64,000 nucleotides of DNA from JBCBKL01 sp038521825. GTDB lineage: Bacteria; Pseudomonadota; Alphaproteobacteria; Rhodobacterales; Rhodobacteraceae. The stretch lies in NCBI GenBank assembly GCA_038521825.1, contig JBCBKL010000009.1, positions 62,001 through 126,000 on the forward strand, given 5' to 3'. Below the pieces are notes generated by a model. It did no database searches. It saw nothing but the letters and a program-made list of their open reading frames with translations, and was not told where the DNA came from. Below, piece after piece: positions 51,091-59,848 of the stretch. The stretch's first letter is position 1; each line of letters starts with the position of its first letter. The position numbers were made by a program, and so were the translations under genes.

Positions 51091-52020
51091 TTATGCGACC
51101 GCAGGGATTTCTTCGGGCAACAGGCCAGCGCCGGGCAATTCCGCTGCCTGGCTCCGCGTGCACACGATCATGCGTACAGCACCGGGCGTCGCGAAAAGCT
51201 TGCGCAATAGCTGATTGGTCAGCGCATGGCCCGCACGCACGCCGGTATAACGCCCGATCAGCGGCGCGCCGACGAGTGCAAGATCACCCAATGCATCCAG
51301 CATCTTGTGGCGGACCGGTTCGTCTGCGTGCCGCAATCCGCCCGGGCTGACAACCTGATCACCATCGAAGACGACCGAGTTGATGCCGGGTGCACCGCCA
51401 AGCGCCAGACCGCTGGCTTGCATTGTCTCGACATCCGCCCGGCGGCAGAAGGTCCGGCTATCCGAGAGTTCACGAGCAAAGTTGCCATTCGACAGATCAA
51501 GCGATTTTGACTGTTGTCCGATCGCGGCGTCTTCAAAGTCGATGTGAAAATCGATCCGCATCTTGTCGCTCGGCTCCAGCGACGCCCTTGCGTCGCCGTT
51601 CGATACCGATACTCGCTCCATGACTTCGAATGCGCGGATCGGCGCGTGAAGCCGACGCAGACCACGCTGCATGATGCCTTTGACAAACGGAAGCGAGGAT
51701 CCATCGAGGATCGGTGCTTCGGGACCGTCAATCTCGATCAAAGCGTTGTGCACCCCACACCCCGCAAGCGCGGCCATCACATGTTCGACGGTAGAAACCG
51801 CCACGCCCGACAGGTTCTGGAGCGGCGTACACAGAGGCGCACCTTCGACGACCGCATCCCATCGGGCGGGGATCAAAGGGTCGGCGTCAACGATGTCGGT
51901 GCGCGTGAACCAGATACCGTGCTCGGCAGATGCCGGACGGATCGTCATCGTGACGGGACGGCCGGTATGCAGGCCCGTGCCCTTAAATGTCACCGCTGTT
52001 CTGACTGTTGTCTGCACCAA
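51091..52020 (-). CDS. lpxC: UDP-3-O-acyl-N-acetylglucosamine deacetylase
   Basis: This 309-residue zinc enzyme performs the committed step of lipid A synthesis. The start TVRTAVTFKGTGLHTGRPV, VSTVEHVMAALAGCGVHNALIEIDGPE with the first His ligand, DEPVRHKMLDALGDLALVGAPLIG with the second His and the Asp, and AGHALTNQLL with the catalytic His are all clear. It is downstream of ftsZ, separated by the ftsZ terminator, so it probably has its own promoter within 52021-52170. Confidence 0.95.
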   Translation of the reverse strand: MVQTTVRTAVTFKGTGLHTGRPVTMTIRPASAEHGIWFTRTDIVDADPLIPARWDAVVEGAPLCTPLQNLSGVAVSTVEHVMAALAGCGVHNALIEIDGPEAPILDGSSLPFVKGIMQRGLRRLHAPIRAFEVMERVSVSNGDARASLEPSDKMRIDFHIDFEDAAIGQQSKSLDLSNGNFARELSDSRTFCRRADVETMQASGLALGGAPGINSVVFDGDQVVSPGGLRHADEPVRHKMLDALGDLALVGAPLIGRYTGVRAGHALTNQLLRKLFATPGAVRMIVCTRSQAAELPGAGLLPEEIPAVA

Positions 52021-52172
52021 AATTCACCCGGACGATTGCCACCACTTCTTAGCGATCTCACCTACGCACGGGTGCCGTTCAGCACAATTCAATCTTTGCA
52101 ACGTACTGAAACATGGTCCGAATCGGTCGGCGGCTTTTTGCCTCCCATCCTCTAATTATCTGAAATATAACG

Positions 52173-52198
52173 AAAAAGGGCCGCGTAGAAGCGGCCCC
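52173..52198 (-). terminator. Intrinsic terminator of ftsZ
   Basis: On the minus strand, GGGCCGC and GCGGCCC form a perfect 7-bp stem around TTCTAC, followed by five T residues (52177-52173). It starts 24 bp after the ftsZ stop and isolates ftsZ from lpxC. Confidence 0.8.
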
Positions 52199-52221
52199 TC
52201 GATCCAAATCGTTACGTTGCG

Positions 52222-53796
52222 TTAGTTTGCTTGGCGCCGCAGAAATGCGGGGATTTCGATCCGCTCCTGATCCTGATCATCCTCGGCTCGCACGGCACCA
52301 CCCTGAACGGGGGGTTGCTGACGAGGCGCGCGCGCAACTCGATCCATAGGCGCGGGCTCGCCATGTCCGGTCATCCGGTTGATCAGTGAATTGATCCCGA
52401 ACCGAGGCTTGTCCTGCTGGTCTGCGACAGGCTGCGTCGGCTGGGCCGCAGGAGGCGCAGCCTTCTCCGCAGCGGCCCGCAAACGCGCCAGCGCCTCGGG
52501 TGAGGGCACGCCCGGAATGCGGGGCGCTGCGGCCACTTCCGGTTCAGCCTCGATCGAGTCCTGACGCGGCTCAAAGGCCGCAACTTCGGGCTGGTAAGCC
52601 GGGGGAGGCAGGTCGTCCTGCGTGGCTGGTGCCGCCTCGGCCACGGGTGCTGCTGGCTCCTGCCGCGTCTCAATCGTTTCGAAGAGAGATGGCTCTTCGG
52701 CCGCTTCGGCAACGATCGCGGCAGCTGGTTCTTCGATTTCCTGCGCCGCCACCGGTTCCTCGGCCTCGACGGTCTGCTTCAACGGCGCGGAAAGGCTGCG
52801 GCGGGGAACGGGGATTTCCGTCAGTTCGTCAGTGGCGTCGATGCCTGTTGCGACGACGCTGACCCGCATCGTGCCTTCCATCGCTGTATCGAGGGTCGAA
52901 CCGACGATGATGTTGGCATCAGGATCGACCTCTTCGCGGATGCGGTTGGCCGCCTCGTCCAACTCGAAAAGGGTCAGATCGTGGCTGCCCGTGATGTTGA
53001 TCAGCACGCCTCTGGCACCACGCAGGCTGATCTCGTCCAGCAGAGGATTGGCGATGGCGGCCTCGGCCGCTTGGATTGCGCGATCTTCGCCGTCGGCCTC
53101 GCCCGTACCCATCATCGCTTTGCCCATTTCGTCCATCACGGCGCGGACATCAGCAAAGTCGAGGTTGATCAGACCCGGGCGAACCATCAGATCAGTCACG
53201 CCTTTCACACCTTGGTAAAGAACATCGTCCGCCATGCTGAAGGCTTCGGTGAACGTGGTTTTTTCGTTTGCCAGGCGGAAAAGGTTCTGGTTCGGGATGA
53301 TGATCAAGGTGTCGACGACCTTCTGGAGCGCATCGACCCCTTCTTCGGCCTGCCGCATCCGTTTGCCGCCTTCGAACTGGAAGGGTTTAGTCACAACACC
53401 AACTGTCAGAACGCCCAATTCGCGCGCAGCCTGTGCGATGATCGGCGCAGCACCCGTGCCCGTACCACCGCCCATACCCGCGGTGATGAAACACATATGC
53501 GCCCCTGCCAGATGATCGACGATCTGCTCGATTGATTCTTCGGCGGCGGCTGCGCCGACACTCGGGCGAGCACCGGCACCCAGCCCTTCGGTCACTTTAA
53601 GCCCCATCTGGACCCGACTGCCCGACAGCGACTGAGCCAGCGCCTGCGCGTCGGTGTTGGCGACCACGAAATCCACGCCATCCAGTTGTTTTTCAATCAT
53701 GTTGTTGACAGCGTTGCCGCCTGCCCCGCCGACACCGAACACGGTGATCCGTGGCTTCAGCTCGTCATGCCCGGGCATAGAAAGATTAAGTGTCAT
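52222..53796 (-). CDS. ftsZ: Cell division protein FtsZ
   Basis: This 524-residue tubulin homologue forms the division ring. The GTP-binding signature MGGGTGTGAAPIIAQ is near residue 105, the synergy loop NLDFADVRAVM near 208, and the globular domain ends about residue 325. A long linker rich in Ala, Pro, Glu and Gln (about 330-510) leads to the conserved C-terminal peptide IEIPAFLRRQ that binds FtsA. The long linker is typical of alphaproteobacteria. Unlike the usual ftsQ-ftsA-ftsZ run, about 1.4 kb with two opposite-strand genes separates it from ftsA, so it must have its own promoter upstream of 53797. Confidence 0.97.
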   Translation of the reverse strand: MTLNLSMPGHDELKPRITVFGVGGAGGNAVNNMIEKQLDGVDFVVANTDAQALAQSLSGSRVQMGLKVTEGLGAGARPSVGAAAAEESIEQIVDHLAGAHMCFITAGMGGGTGTGAAPIIAQAARELGVLTVGVVTKPFQFEGGKRMRQAEEGVDALQKVVDTLIIIPNQNLFRLANEKTTFTEAFSMADDVLYQGVKGVTDLMVRPGLINLDFADVRAVMDEMGKAMMGTGEADGEDRAIQAAEAAIANPLLDEISLRGARGVLINITGSHDLTLFELDEAANRIREEVDPDANIIVGSTLDTAMEGTMRVSVVATGIDATDELTEIPVPRRSLSAPLKQTVEAEEPVAAQEIEEPAAAIVAEAAEEPSLFETIETRQEPAAPVAEAAPATQDDLPPPAYQPEVAAFEPRQDSIEAEPEVAAAPRIPGVPSPEALARLRAAAEKAAPPAAQPTQPVADQQDKPRFGINSLINRMTGHGEPAPMDRVARAPRQQPPVQGGAVRAEDDQDQERIEIPAFLRRQAN

Positions 53797-54313
53797 CGCA
53801 TGGTCCGCCTGTCTGAGATCCGCATTCGCGGGCGTTTTTCTGAACTAATCACGCTGGAGGTTACCGATTCCCTTGTGGGACGTCACCCGAAAAACACAGT
53901 AAAACCGCAAAATATGCGAATTCGCGCCGCGCAGCCAGCCCCATCTTGGGTCCCTACCCAGATGTAGGGCACGTGCCAACTTGCACGGCAAAACCTGCCA
54001 TGGTTTTGACCCCGTGAAAGGCCCGACACATGAACAACGCGGCAAACCACGTTGATTTTTCTCAATTCTGGACGACCACTCGATCTGCCGTCTTTTGACG
54101 TTTTTTCTTTCCAACTTGATAGCAGATTCTGATCAGAGAAGTCACGCCACTTCGTTATCCACAGGCCCAATTGGGCGGAATTCACCGGTTCGGAAGCCTC
54201 TGATTTCCAAGGCGATTTTGCTACCTGTGGCTGCCGTTTTCCGCGATCCACCACCTCAACTTGAAAGAACACCCGTTTTATGAGAGCCTAGTTTTCATTC
54301 TGGAGAAGTTATT
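53797..54313. promoter_or_regulatory. Intergenic region between divergent ftsZ and an orphan gene
   Basis: This 517 bp region should hold the ftsZ promoter (minus strand) and that of the orphan pair (plus strand). It is more AT-rich than its surroundings, includes a perfect DnaA box (54155-54163), a GATTC (CcrM-type) site at 54125-54129 and a CCCAATTGGG palindrome just after the DnaA box. A minus-strand open frame (53883-54272) has unlikely composition and I do not call it. Confidence 0.5.
54155..54163 (+). promoter_or_regulatory. Consensus DnaA box upstream of ftsZ
   Basis: TTATCCACA is an exact match to the high-affinity DnaA-binding consensus. It lies about 360 bp upstream of the ftsZ start. 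DnaA is known to act as a transcription factor for division genes in Caulobacter, so a link between replication initiation and ftsZ is conceivable; a chance match is also possible. Confidence 0.4.
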
Positions 54314-54697
54314 ATGGTTCGTTATTCTAATTCACCCATGGCCGCGCATGGCGGCCGCTCCCCCATGTCTGACGCTTTTGCCGGCTATTCCGCCGACAGT
54401 CGGATTACTGTGACAGTATCCACTGAAACACAGCCTTCGTCATCGGCCGCCGAAACAAAGACCGACGCGCCGATCGAACCGGTTGAGATCGAAAAGCCCC
54501 CGCCGCAGCAAACGGCCGAGGCAGATATCGATCAGTTGGCCGATGTAACGTACGAGCTGGACGATGAGGGTCGGATTGTCGATGGATCCGTCCAAATGCC
54601 GTCTGATGTCGAGGATGTCGCGACACCACCGGCACCAACCAAGTCTTCCGTGTCGTCCAAACCGGCGACGCGAAGCACAAAGAAACCGAAGAAATGA
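54314..54697 (+). CDS. Orphan low-complexity protein, first gene of the ftsA-ftsZ insert
   Basis: This 127-residue protein has no recognised domain. It begins MVRYSNSPMAAHGG, continues through a Ser/Thr region, an acidic Pro/Glu-rich middle (EPVEIEKPPPQQTAEADIDQ), and ends in a basic tail (TRSTKKPKK), so it is probably disordered. GGAG lies 8 bases before the ATG. It runs opposite to ftsA and ftsZ and is followed after 73 bp by another orphan with a similar ribosome binding site, suggesting a two-gene unit. Confidence 0.6.
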   Translation: MVRYSNSPMAAHGGRSPMSDAFAGYSADSRITVTVSTETQPSSSAAETKTDAPIEPVEIEKPPPQQTAEADIDQLADVTYELDDEGRIVDGSVQMPSDVEDVATPPAPTKSSVSSKPATRSTKKPKK

Positions 54698-54770
54698 GTT
54701 TCTGAACGCGGGCGGGTTCAACGCTCGGGCAGTTTATTTGAAGAAGACCTTTTTATTTTGGAGATTAACC

Positions 54771-55184
54771 ATGTGCTATATTTCAAGCGTTTCGCTCCGC
54801 GTGGGGCGGATAAGCAGTGCGACCGAGTTCGCGGAACTGCGGACGACGATCCGCTGGACCTCGCGCGAAGTGTCTGAGAACTTTTACTATCTTCTGAACG
54901 GTTACCTCGTCGAACGTGACGATGGGCGCGATTTCTTTGACGTGCTGCCCAGCGGCGGCATCCACTGGCACTCGATCGGCAATCTCGACGACTTCGTCGG
55001 AACAATCGGTGCGCAATGGGTTCGTCCGAACGGTGCCAGCAGCCGGACCATCGTGATGCGCCGGAACTGGGATTTCGGCAATCAGGAACCAGGTTCGGAA
55101 GAGTATATGGGCATCGCGACCATCGTGCCTGAAACGCGCGGTGACGTCCGGTTTGCCCCGGAAATCAGCGCCAATCTGGGCTGA
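54771..55184 (+). CDS. Orphan protein, second gene of the ftsA-ftsZ insert
   Basis: This 137-residue protein begins MCYISSVSLRVGRIS and has an apparent compact alpha/beta character, with FYYLLNGYLVERDDGRDFFDVLP and WVRPNGASSRTIVMRRNWDFG segments. I recognise no family. GGAG lies 7 bases before the ATG at 54771, which I prefer over upstream in-frame codons inside the preceding gene. It ends 15 bp from the convergent ftsA stop. Cargo brought in at this site, or a lineage-specific protein, are both possible. Confidence 0.6.
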   Translation: MCYISSVSLRVGRISSATEFAELRTTIRWTSREVSENFYYLLNGYLVERDDGRDFFDVLPSGGIHWHSIGNLDDFVGTIGAQWVRPNGASSRTIVMRRNWDFGNQEPGSEEYMGIATIVPETRGDVRFAPEISANLG

Positions 55185-55199
55185 TGACCCGGGTGTCGT

Positions 55200-56534
55200 T
55201 TACCAGTTCTCTTTGAACCAACGAACAGCCCGGCGCAGTGATCGCGCCGGGTACCTTTCGGTGGGCATATCAAAATCCCACCATTCGTCCTGCGGATGCG
55301 CCGCGAACAGGCAAAGGCCCACCACGCCAGAAAATCCGGGGCCGGTTGCAGCCTGCGGCAGGCCGTGCACCCGAAGCGGACGGCCAAGCCTGACCTGGTG
55401 CCCAAGAATACGCGACGCTAACCCGTCAAGACCGGGGATCTGGCTGCCTCCACCGGTTAAAACAATCTGCTGGCTTGGCAGGTGGTCGAACCCTGCGGCA
55501 TCAAGACGGGCGCGCACCTCCTCGAGGATTTCCTCGACCCGTGGCCGCATGATCCCGATGACCTCTGCCCGGCTGGCCGTTCGCCGGTCGTGTTCGTAGT
55601 CGCCCGTGTCGCCGCCGATCTCAATCATCTCGCGATCATCGATCCCAGTCGCCTGCACACCGCCGTAAAAGTTCTTGATCCGCTCCGCATTCGCGAGCGG
55701 TACCTGCAGCCCCATCGAGATATCCCCGGTCACATGGTCCCCGCCGATCCTGACCGAGTCCGCATAGATCATGTGCTTTTTCATAAAGATCGACAGCCCG
55801 GTTGCCCCGCCGCCCAGATCGATGCAAGCGGCCCCTAGCTCCTGCTCGTCTTCGACCAGCGCCGCGATACCCGAAACATAGGCCGACGAAGCAATCCCGG
55901 CGAGTTCCAGATCGCAGCGTTTGATGCAATGCGCGAGGTGCTGAACCGCCGTCGCGTCGACAGTCAGCATATGCATATCGACCGAAAGCTCCTCTCCGAT
56001 CTGCCCGCGTGGGTCTATCAGGCCCGAGCGGTGATCGATGGCGAAATTCACGGGTTGCGCGTGCAGCACTTCGCGGCCGTCCCCGAAATCCGGCACGTCG
56101 CACTCAGCAAGGACATGCGCGACGTGGTGTTCGCTAACCGTTTCGCCATCCAGCGGAATGCGACCGTCAAGGCCATAGCTTCGCGGATCGGCACCAGAGA
56201 AACACGCGATGACATGGTCGACGCGAATGCCCGCCATCTTTTGCGCCGCCTGCAGCGCGGTGCGGATCGCGCGTTCGGTTTCTTGCATGGCGTCGATTTC
56301 GCCGAACCGGACACCACGCGACCGCGTGGTGGCCGCCCCGATGACACGAAAACCCGATTGTCCCGCAAGCGATCCGATCTCACCATCCGCGCTCAGCGGC
56401 CCTACCCCGTCGAAGCGCAAAACGAGGCAAGCAATCTTCGAACTGCCCACATCCAGAATGGCGACGACGCCCCTTTGCATGGCGACTTTGCGCATCAGGC
56501 GCATGCTGCGTTGGCTGCCGTATAGATCCATCAT
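55200..56534 (-). CDS. ftsA: Cell division protein FtsA
   Basis: This 444-residue actin-like protein tethers FtsZ to the membrane. Phosphate and adenosine motifs are visible: ILDVGSSKIACLVL near residue 27, ACIDLGGGATGLSIF near 235 and VLTGGGSQIPGLDGLA near 365. The C terminus (RSLRRAVRWFKENW) is the amphipathic membrane-targeting helix. The start overlaps the ftsQ stop by 4 bp, with two adjacent ATG codons possible. The gene is followed not by ftsZ but by two opposite-strand orphan genes. Confidence 0.95.
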   Translation of the reverse strand: MMDLYGSQRSMRLMRKVAMQRGVVAILDVGSSKIACLVLRFDGVGPLSADGEIGSLAGQSGFRVIGAATTRSRGVRFGEIDAMQETERAIRTALQAAQKMAGIRVDHVIACFSGADPRSYGLDGRIPLDGETVSEHHVAHVLAECDVPDFGDGREVLHAQPVNFAIDHRSGLIDPRGQIGEELSVDMHMLTVDATAVQHLAHCIKRCDLELAGIASSAYVSGIAALVEDEQELGAACIDLGGGATGLSIFMKKHMIYADSVRIGGDHVTGDISMGLQVPLANAERIKNFYGGVQATGIDDREMIEIGGDTGDYEHDRRTASRAEVIGIMRPRVEEILEEVRARLDAAGFDHLPSQQIVLTGGGSQIPGLDGLASRILGHQVRLGRPLRVHGLPQAATGPGFSGVVGLCLFAAHPQDEWWDFDMPTERYPARSLRRAVRWFKENW

Positions 56535-57418
56535 TCGGGTAACTCGGTTCTTTGTTCAAAGTGTTTGACCCGCCACCGTTCGGCGGTGGCATGTTCCGTC
56601 ATGCGCAAGGTAGGACGTTGCCCAAGCCGCATGTCGACGATCCGGATATCGCGGTCGAGCATGTTCTGGGCCGCATCAAGCGCGATAACCCTCTCAAGCG
56701 CCTGAACCGCCTCGGTCTCTGGCAGCTGAATCCGCTGTTCGCGGTCCAGCACCACATCCCAACGTCTCTCGCCCATCCGGACAAGGCCGCGCATGCGCTC
56801 GTCAAGCGGCGCGGCTGCGTCGAACAGAGCCAAGGCCTCGGGGATGGCAAGATTGGCACCGCTGCCTGCAATGATCGGTAGGTCGCGGCGCTCACCTCTG
56901 CTTTGCAGGTCCGACACGCGCGCGCCGTTCTCATCAAGCAAAGTCAGACCACCAGGACGACGCCAGACGATCACGGGTTCGCGTGGCGTCACATCGACCT
57001 GCATTATGCCACCCGGCCGGATCCGGACGGTCGCTTCCTTGACCGGATCAAGGCTCAGAATCGATTGCCTGATCTGCTCAAGCTCAAGATCAAAGGACGA
57101 TTGCGGCAGATCCAGCGACAGCACATCCCGGATCTGCGCCGAAAGCCCGTCATCGACACCGTCGATCGCCATAAGATTGACTTGGAACTCTGGGCGGGAT
57201 TCGATCCCGGCGCGCAAATCGGCGACTGCATCGGTTATGATCATACGGTTCGCCTCGACGGAAAACCACCAACACGCCAGACCAAAACAGACCGCGAAGG
57301 GCAGTCCGGCACGCAGGCCGAACCGAACGCCGGGCGTCAGCATCCAACGTTCGATGCGCCATGCCCAGCGGGACGGTGCAGGATCTGTCTTGGTATTGAT
57401 GCGCCTCAGCGATCGCAC
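56531..57418 (-). CDS. ftsQ: Cell division protein FtsQ
   Basis: This 295-residue bitopic membrane protein links early and late division proteins. One transmembrane segment lies near residues 30-55 (AGLPFAVCFGLACWWF), followed by the POTRA domain (VNLMAIDGVDDGLSAQIRDVL) and the FtsQ beta domain with REPVIVWRRPGG and LPIIAGSGAN. I chose the GTG at 57418, which follows GGAGG by 7 bases; an upstream TTG at 57439 would place that site inside the gene. It overlaps the end of ddl by 13 bp. Confidence 0.93.
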   Translation of the reverse strand: MRSLRRINTKTDPAPSRWAWRIERWMLTPGVRFGLRAGLPFAVCFGLACWWFSVEANRMIITDAVADLRAGIESRPEFQVNLMAIDGVDDGLSAQIRDVLSLDLPQSSFDLELEQIRQSILSLDPVKEATVRIRPGGIMQVDVTPREPVIVWRRPGGLTLLDENGARVSDLQSRGERRDLPIIAGSGANLAIPEALALFDAAAPLDERMRGLVRMGERRWDVVLDREQRIQLPETEAVQALERVIALDAAQNMLDRDIRIVDMRLGQRPTLRMTEHATAERWRVKHFEQRTELPE

Positions 57419-58326
57419 GACGCGTCCTCCACCATCCAAGCGCAGAATTCGGGAAAGCTGATACCGCAGGCCGCCGCCTGTTCAGGGGAAAGAGATGTTG
57501 GCGTCATGCCCGGTTGGGTGTTGGTCTCAAGCAGGATAAGACCCGCAGACCCCTTCGCCTCGTCCCATCGAAAGTCGGTCCGGCTGACGCCTCTGCAGCC
57601 AAGAACGGCGTGGGACTGCAAGGCATAGTCAAGACAGAGATCGAAAATCTCCTGCGGAACATCTGCCGGCACAACATGAGACGATCCGCCGGGGGCGTAT
57701 TTCGCATGATAATCGTACCAACCGTCGGTCAGGATATCGGTGACTGTCAGCGCCCGGTCACCCATTACAGTCGTTGTCAGTTCGCGGCCCGCAACATATC
57801 CCTCGACCATCACCTCGTCCGGCATCGTATCGTCGAGTTGCGGCGGGCCGTTTGCAGCCTCGTGAACGATATAGATCCCGACGCTCGACCCTTCGTTGTT
57901 GGGTTTGACGACATAGGGCGGGGTCAGGACGTGCCGGGCACGCACATCGGCCGATTTGGCGATGACGCTCTCAGCGATTGGCAGGCCGACTGCGGCATAG
58001 GCTTGCTTTGACCGCTCCTTATCCATCGCGAGAGCTGAGGCAAACACACCGGAATGCGTGTAGGGGATGCGCATCCATTCCAGCAGGCCCTGCACGCAAC
58101 CGTCTTCGCCCCAACGGCCATGCAGCGCGTTGAAGGCGACGTCTGGTTTGAGATCAGTCAACACCGCAGGCAGATCGAGACCCGCATCGACCTCAACCAC
58201 TTCGTATCCCGCATCCCGCAGTGCAGTGGCGCATTCGCGCCCGCTGGCCAACGACACCTCGCGCTCAGCCGAGGGGCCGCCCATCAACACCGCCACTGTC
58301 GGGTTTGTCCTGCTCGACCGACCCAC
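57406..58326 (-). CDS. ddl: D-alanine--D-alanine ligase
   Basis: This 306-residue ATP-grasp enzyme makes D-Ala-D-Ala for peptidoglycan. VAVLMGGPSAEREVSL starts the N-terminal domain, ALHGRWGEDGCVQGLLE follows, ATP binding involves VVKPNNEGSSVGI near residue 140, and RTDFRWDEAKG and LLETNTQPGMTPTSL carry the metal ligands. It starts at a GTG. Position between murB and ftsQ is standard, corresponding to ddlB of E. coli. Confidence 0.94.
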   Translation of the reverse strand: MGRSSRTNPTVAVLMGGPSAEREVSLASGRECATALRDAGYEVVEVDAGLDLPAVLTDLKPDVAFNALHGRWGEDGCVQGLLEWMRIPYTHSGVFASALAMDKERSKQAYAAVGLPIAESVIAKSADVRARHVLTPPYVVKPNNEGSSVGIYIVHEAANGPPQLDDTMPDEVMVEGYVAGRELTTTVMGDRALTVTDILTDGWYDYHAKYAPGGSSHVVPADVPQEIFDLCLDYALQSHAVLGCRGVSRTDFRWDEAKGSAGLILLETNTQPGMTPTSLSPEQAAACGISFPEFCAWMVEDASCDR

Positions 58327-58398
58327 GTGCGCCTCTGTTCCTGAGCCCTTTGTTAGGCCCTTGTTATTGATGCCGTTTTCGGCTGTTCGATCAGCGGA

Positions 58399-59346
58399 TT
58401 ATTCGATCGGATCGCCTATCCGCATGATCTCCCATTCTAGCGTGATGCCACTTGTGGCGTAAACCTTTTTCCGCACCTCCTCGCCCAATCCTTCGAGGTC
58501 CGCGGCGCTGGCGTCACCGGCATTGATGAGAAAGTTGGAGTGCTTTTCACTCATCTGCGCACCACCCCGGCGCGCGCCACGCATTCCAGCATCATCGATC
58601 AACTTCCAGGCCTTTAGATCATGGACATCATCGGCGCGGCCCGTGCTGGAAAATCCGGCGGGGTTGCGGAACGTGCTGCCTGCACTGCGATCCTTGGTCG
58701 GTTGGGTGGCATCGCGTTTGGTGATCTGATCGGCCATGCGGCCGTGCAACGTGTCAGGTGGCGCTTCCGACCCCTTGAGCGTGACCTCAACAATCACGGC
58801 CCCGTCCGGCAGGGTGGACTCTCGGTAACGAAAGTTAAGGTCGTCAGGGCCAAGCGTCACGATCTCCCCCTCGCGCGTGACAACGCGGGCGGATTGTAGG
58901 GCATCCGCGGTATAGCTGCCGTAGCATCCGGCATTCATCCGAACGGCCCCGCCGATCGTGCCCGGGATCGTACGCAGGAAGGTCAGGTCGATACCCGCAT
59001 CTGCGGCCTTGCGCGCCACGTGGGCATCCAGCGCAGCAGCACCCGCAACGACATGCCCATCGGAGATCTCAATCCCGTTGAAACCCCGTCCGAGCCGGAT
59101 CACTACACCGCGCAAGCCCCCGTCGCGCACAATCAGGTTGCTACCCACACCAATCGGGAAAACCGGAACATCATCAGCGAGGTTGCGTAGAAAGTGCTTC
59201 AGATCCGCGACATCAGCGGGTTGAAACAGCCATTGCGCCGGTCCACCGACGCGCAACCAGGTGAGGCCGCTCAGATCTCGTTCGCGGGTGAGGGCTCCGC
59301 GCATATCCATCGGGACCCGCGCATCGGTCACTTGCTCAGACGCCAC
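58399..59346 (-). CDS. murB: UDP-N-acetylenolpyruvoylglucosamine reductase
   Basis: This 315-residue flavoenzyme reduces UDP-GlcNAc-enolpyruvate to UDP-MurNAc. FAD-binding segments are TWLRVGGPAQWLFQPADVADL near residue 29, IGVGSNLIVRDGGLRGVVIRLG near 60 and FLRTIPGTIGGAVRMNAGCYG near 125. The active-site Ser is in RSAGSTFRNPAG near 222. I kept the GTG at 59346, which follows GGAGGG by 8 bases and overlaps the preceding small gene by 19 bp; later ATG codons (59310, 59304) are alternatives. Confidence 0.94.
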   Translation of the reverse strand: MASEQVTDARVPMDMRGALTRERDLSGLTWLRVGGPAQWLFQPADVADLKHFLRNLADDVPVFPIGVGSNLIVRDGGLRGVVIRLGRGFNGIEISDGHVVAGAAALDAHVARKAADAGIDLTFLRTIPGTIGGAVRMNAGCYGSYTADALQSARVVTREGEIVTLGPDDLNFRYRESTLPDGAVIVEVTLKGSEAPPDTLHGRMADQITKRDATQPTKDRSAGSTFRNPAGFSSTGRADDVHDLKAWKLIDDAGMRGARRGGAQMSEKHSNFLINAGDASAADLEGLGEEVRKKVYATSGITLEWEIMRIGDPIE

Positions 59347-59594
59347 CCGATGAACCCTCCGAGCAAGGCGCCCAACCCGCTGGGCGCGACCAGCAACAGG
59401 GCCGCCGCGATCAGGCCGAGGCCATCATAACCTTCCTGATAGGGCGCAGCGGATATCAAGCCGACAAAGCCGATGACCGCCAGCGCAAAAAATCCGAATG
59501 GCAGCCGCGCCCGCCCGCGCCGTGCAATCAGATAGCCGGCAAAACCGACCCCGAAAAAGAGGACGAATGGGATAACAAATTCGATCTCGATCAC
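59328..59594 (-). CDS. Small hydrophobic membrane protein upstream of murB
   Basis: This 88-residue protein has about three hydrophobic segments: FVIPFVLFFGVGFAGYLIA, FGFFALAVIGFVGLISAA and LIAAALLLVAPSGLGALLGGFIGW. It starts at a GTG overlapping the stop of the second DUF2484 gene (GTGA) and overlaps murB, so it is translated as part of the wall-synthesis operon. I do not recognise a named family. Its consistent coupling suggests a role at the membrane in wall synthesis or a dosage-sensitive accessory. Confidence 0.72.
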   Translation of the reverse strand: MIEIEFVIPFVLFFGVGFAGYLIARRGRARLPFGFFALAVIGFVGLISAAPYQEGYDGLGLIAAALLLVAPSGLGALLGGFIGWRLSK

Positions 59595-59848
59595 TGGCTG
59601 GCCCCGCCCACCTGACGCCGCACCCAGCGTCCCAAGTAGATCACCGGCCAACGTAACAGGCTGGCACCCGCAGCCAGAACCAGAAGGCCCAGCCACGGTC
59701 CGTGCTGCCACGTAATCAGCCCGAGAATGGGCACACCAACGGCGATCAGCACATAGGCGCGTTTCCAGTGATTGTCCTTGCTGGGCAGCATCGCGAGTAC
59801 ATTGGCAACGATGGCCCAGAGACAGGCAAGGATGATCGATAAACTCAT
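59591..59848 (-). CDS. DUF2484 family small membrane protein, copy 2
   Basis: This 85-residue protein has an N-terminal membrane segment (IILACLWAIVANVLAMLP) and two more (RAYVLIAVGVPILGLITW, PWLGLLVLAAGASLLRW), then a basic C terminus. It matches DUF2484, a small family found in Rhodobacterales beside mur genes. It overlaps the preceding and following genes by 4 bp. It shares the AMLP and PW/L layout with the adjacent copy, indicating tandem duplication. Function unknown. Confidence 0.82.
   Translation of the reverse strand: MSLSIILACLWAIVANVLAMLPSKDNHWKRAYVLIAVGVPILGLITWQHGPWLGLLVLAAGASLLRWPVIYLGRWVRRQVGGASQ

Noticed and set aside
53883..54272. 129-codon minus-strand frame upstream of ftsZ
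   Set aside because: It covers the expected promoter region, has no start signal and is rich in Trp, Cys and Arg in a non-protein-like way.
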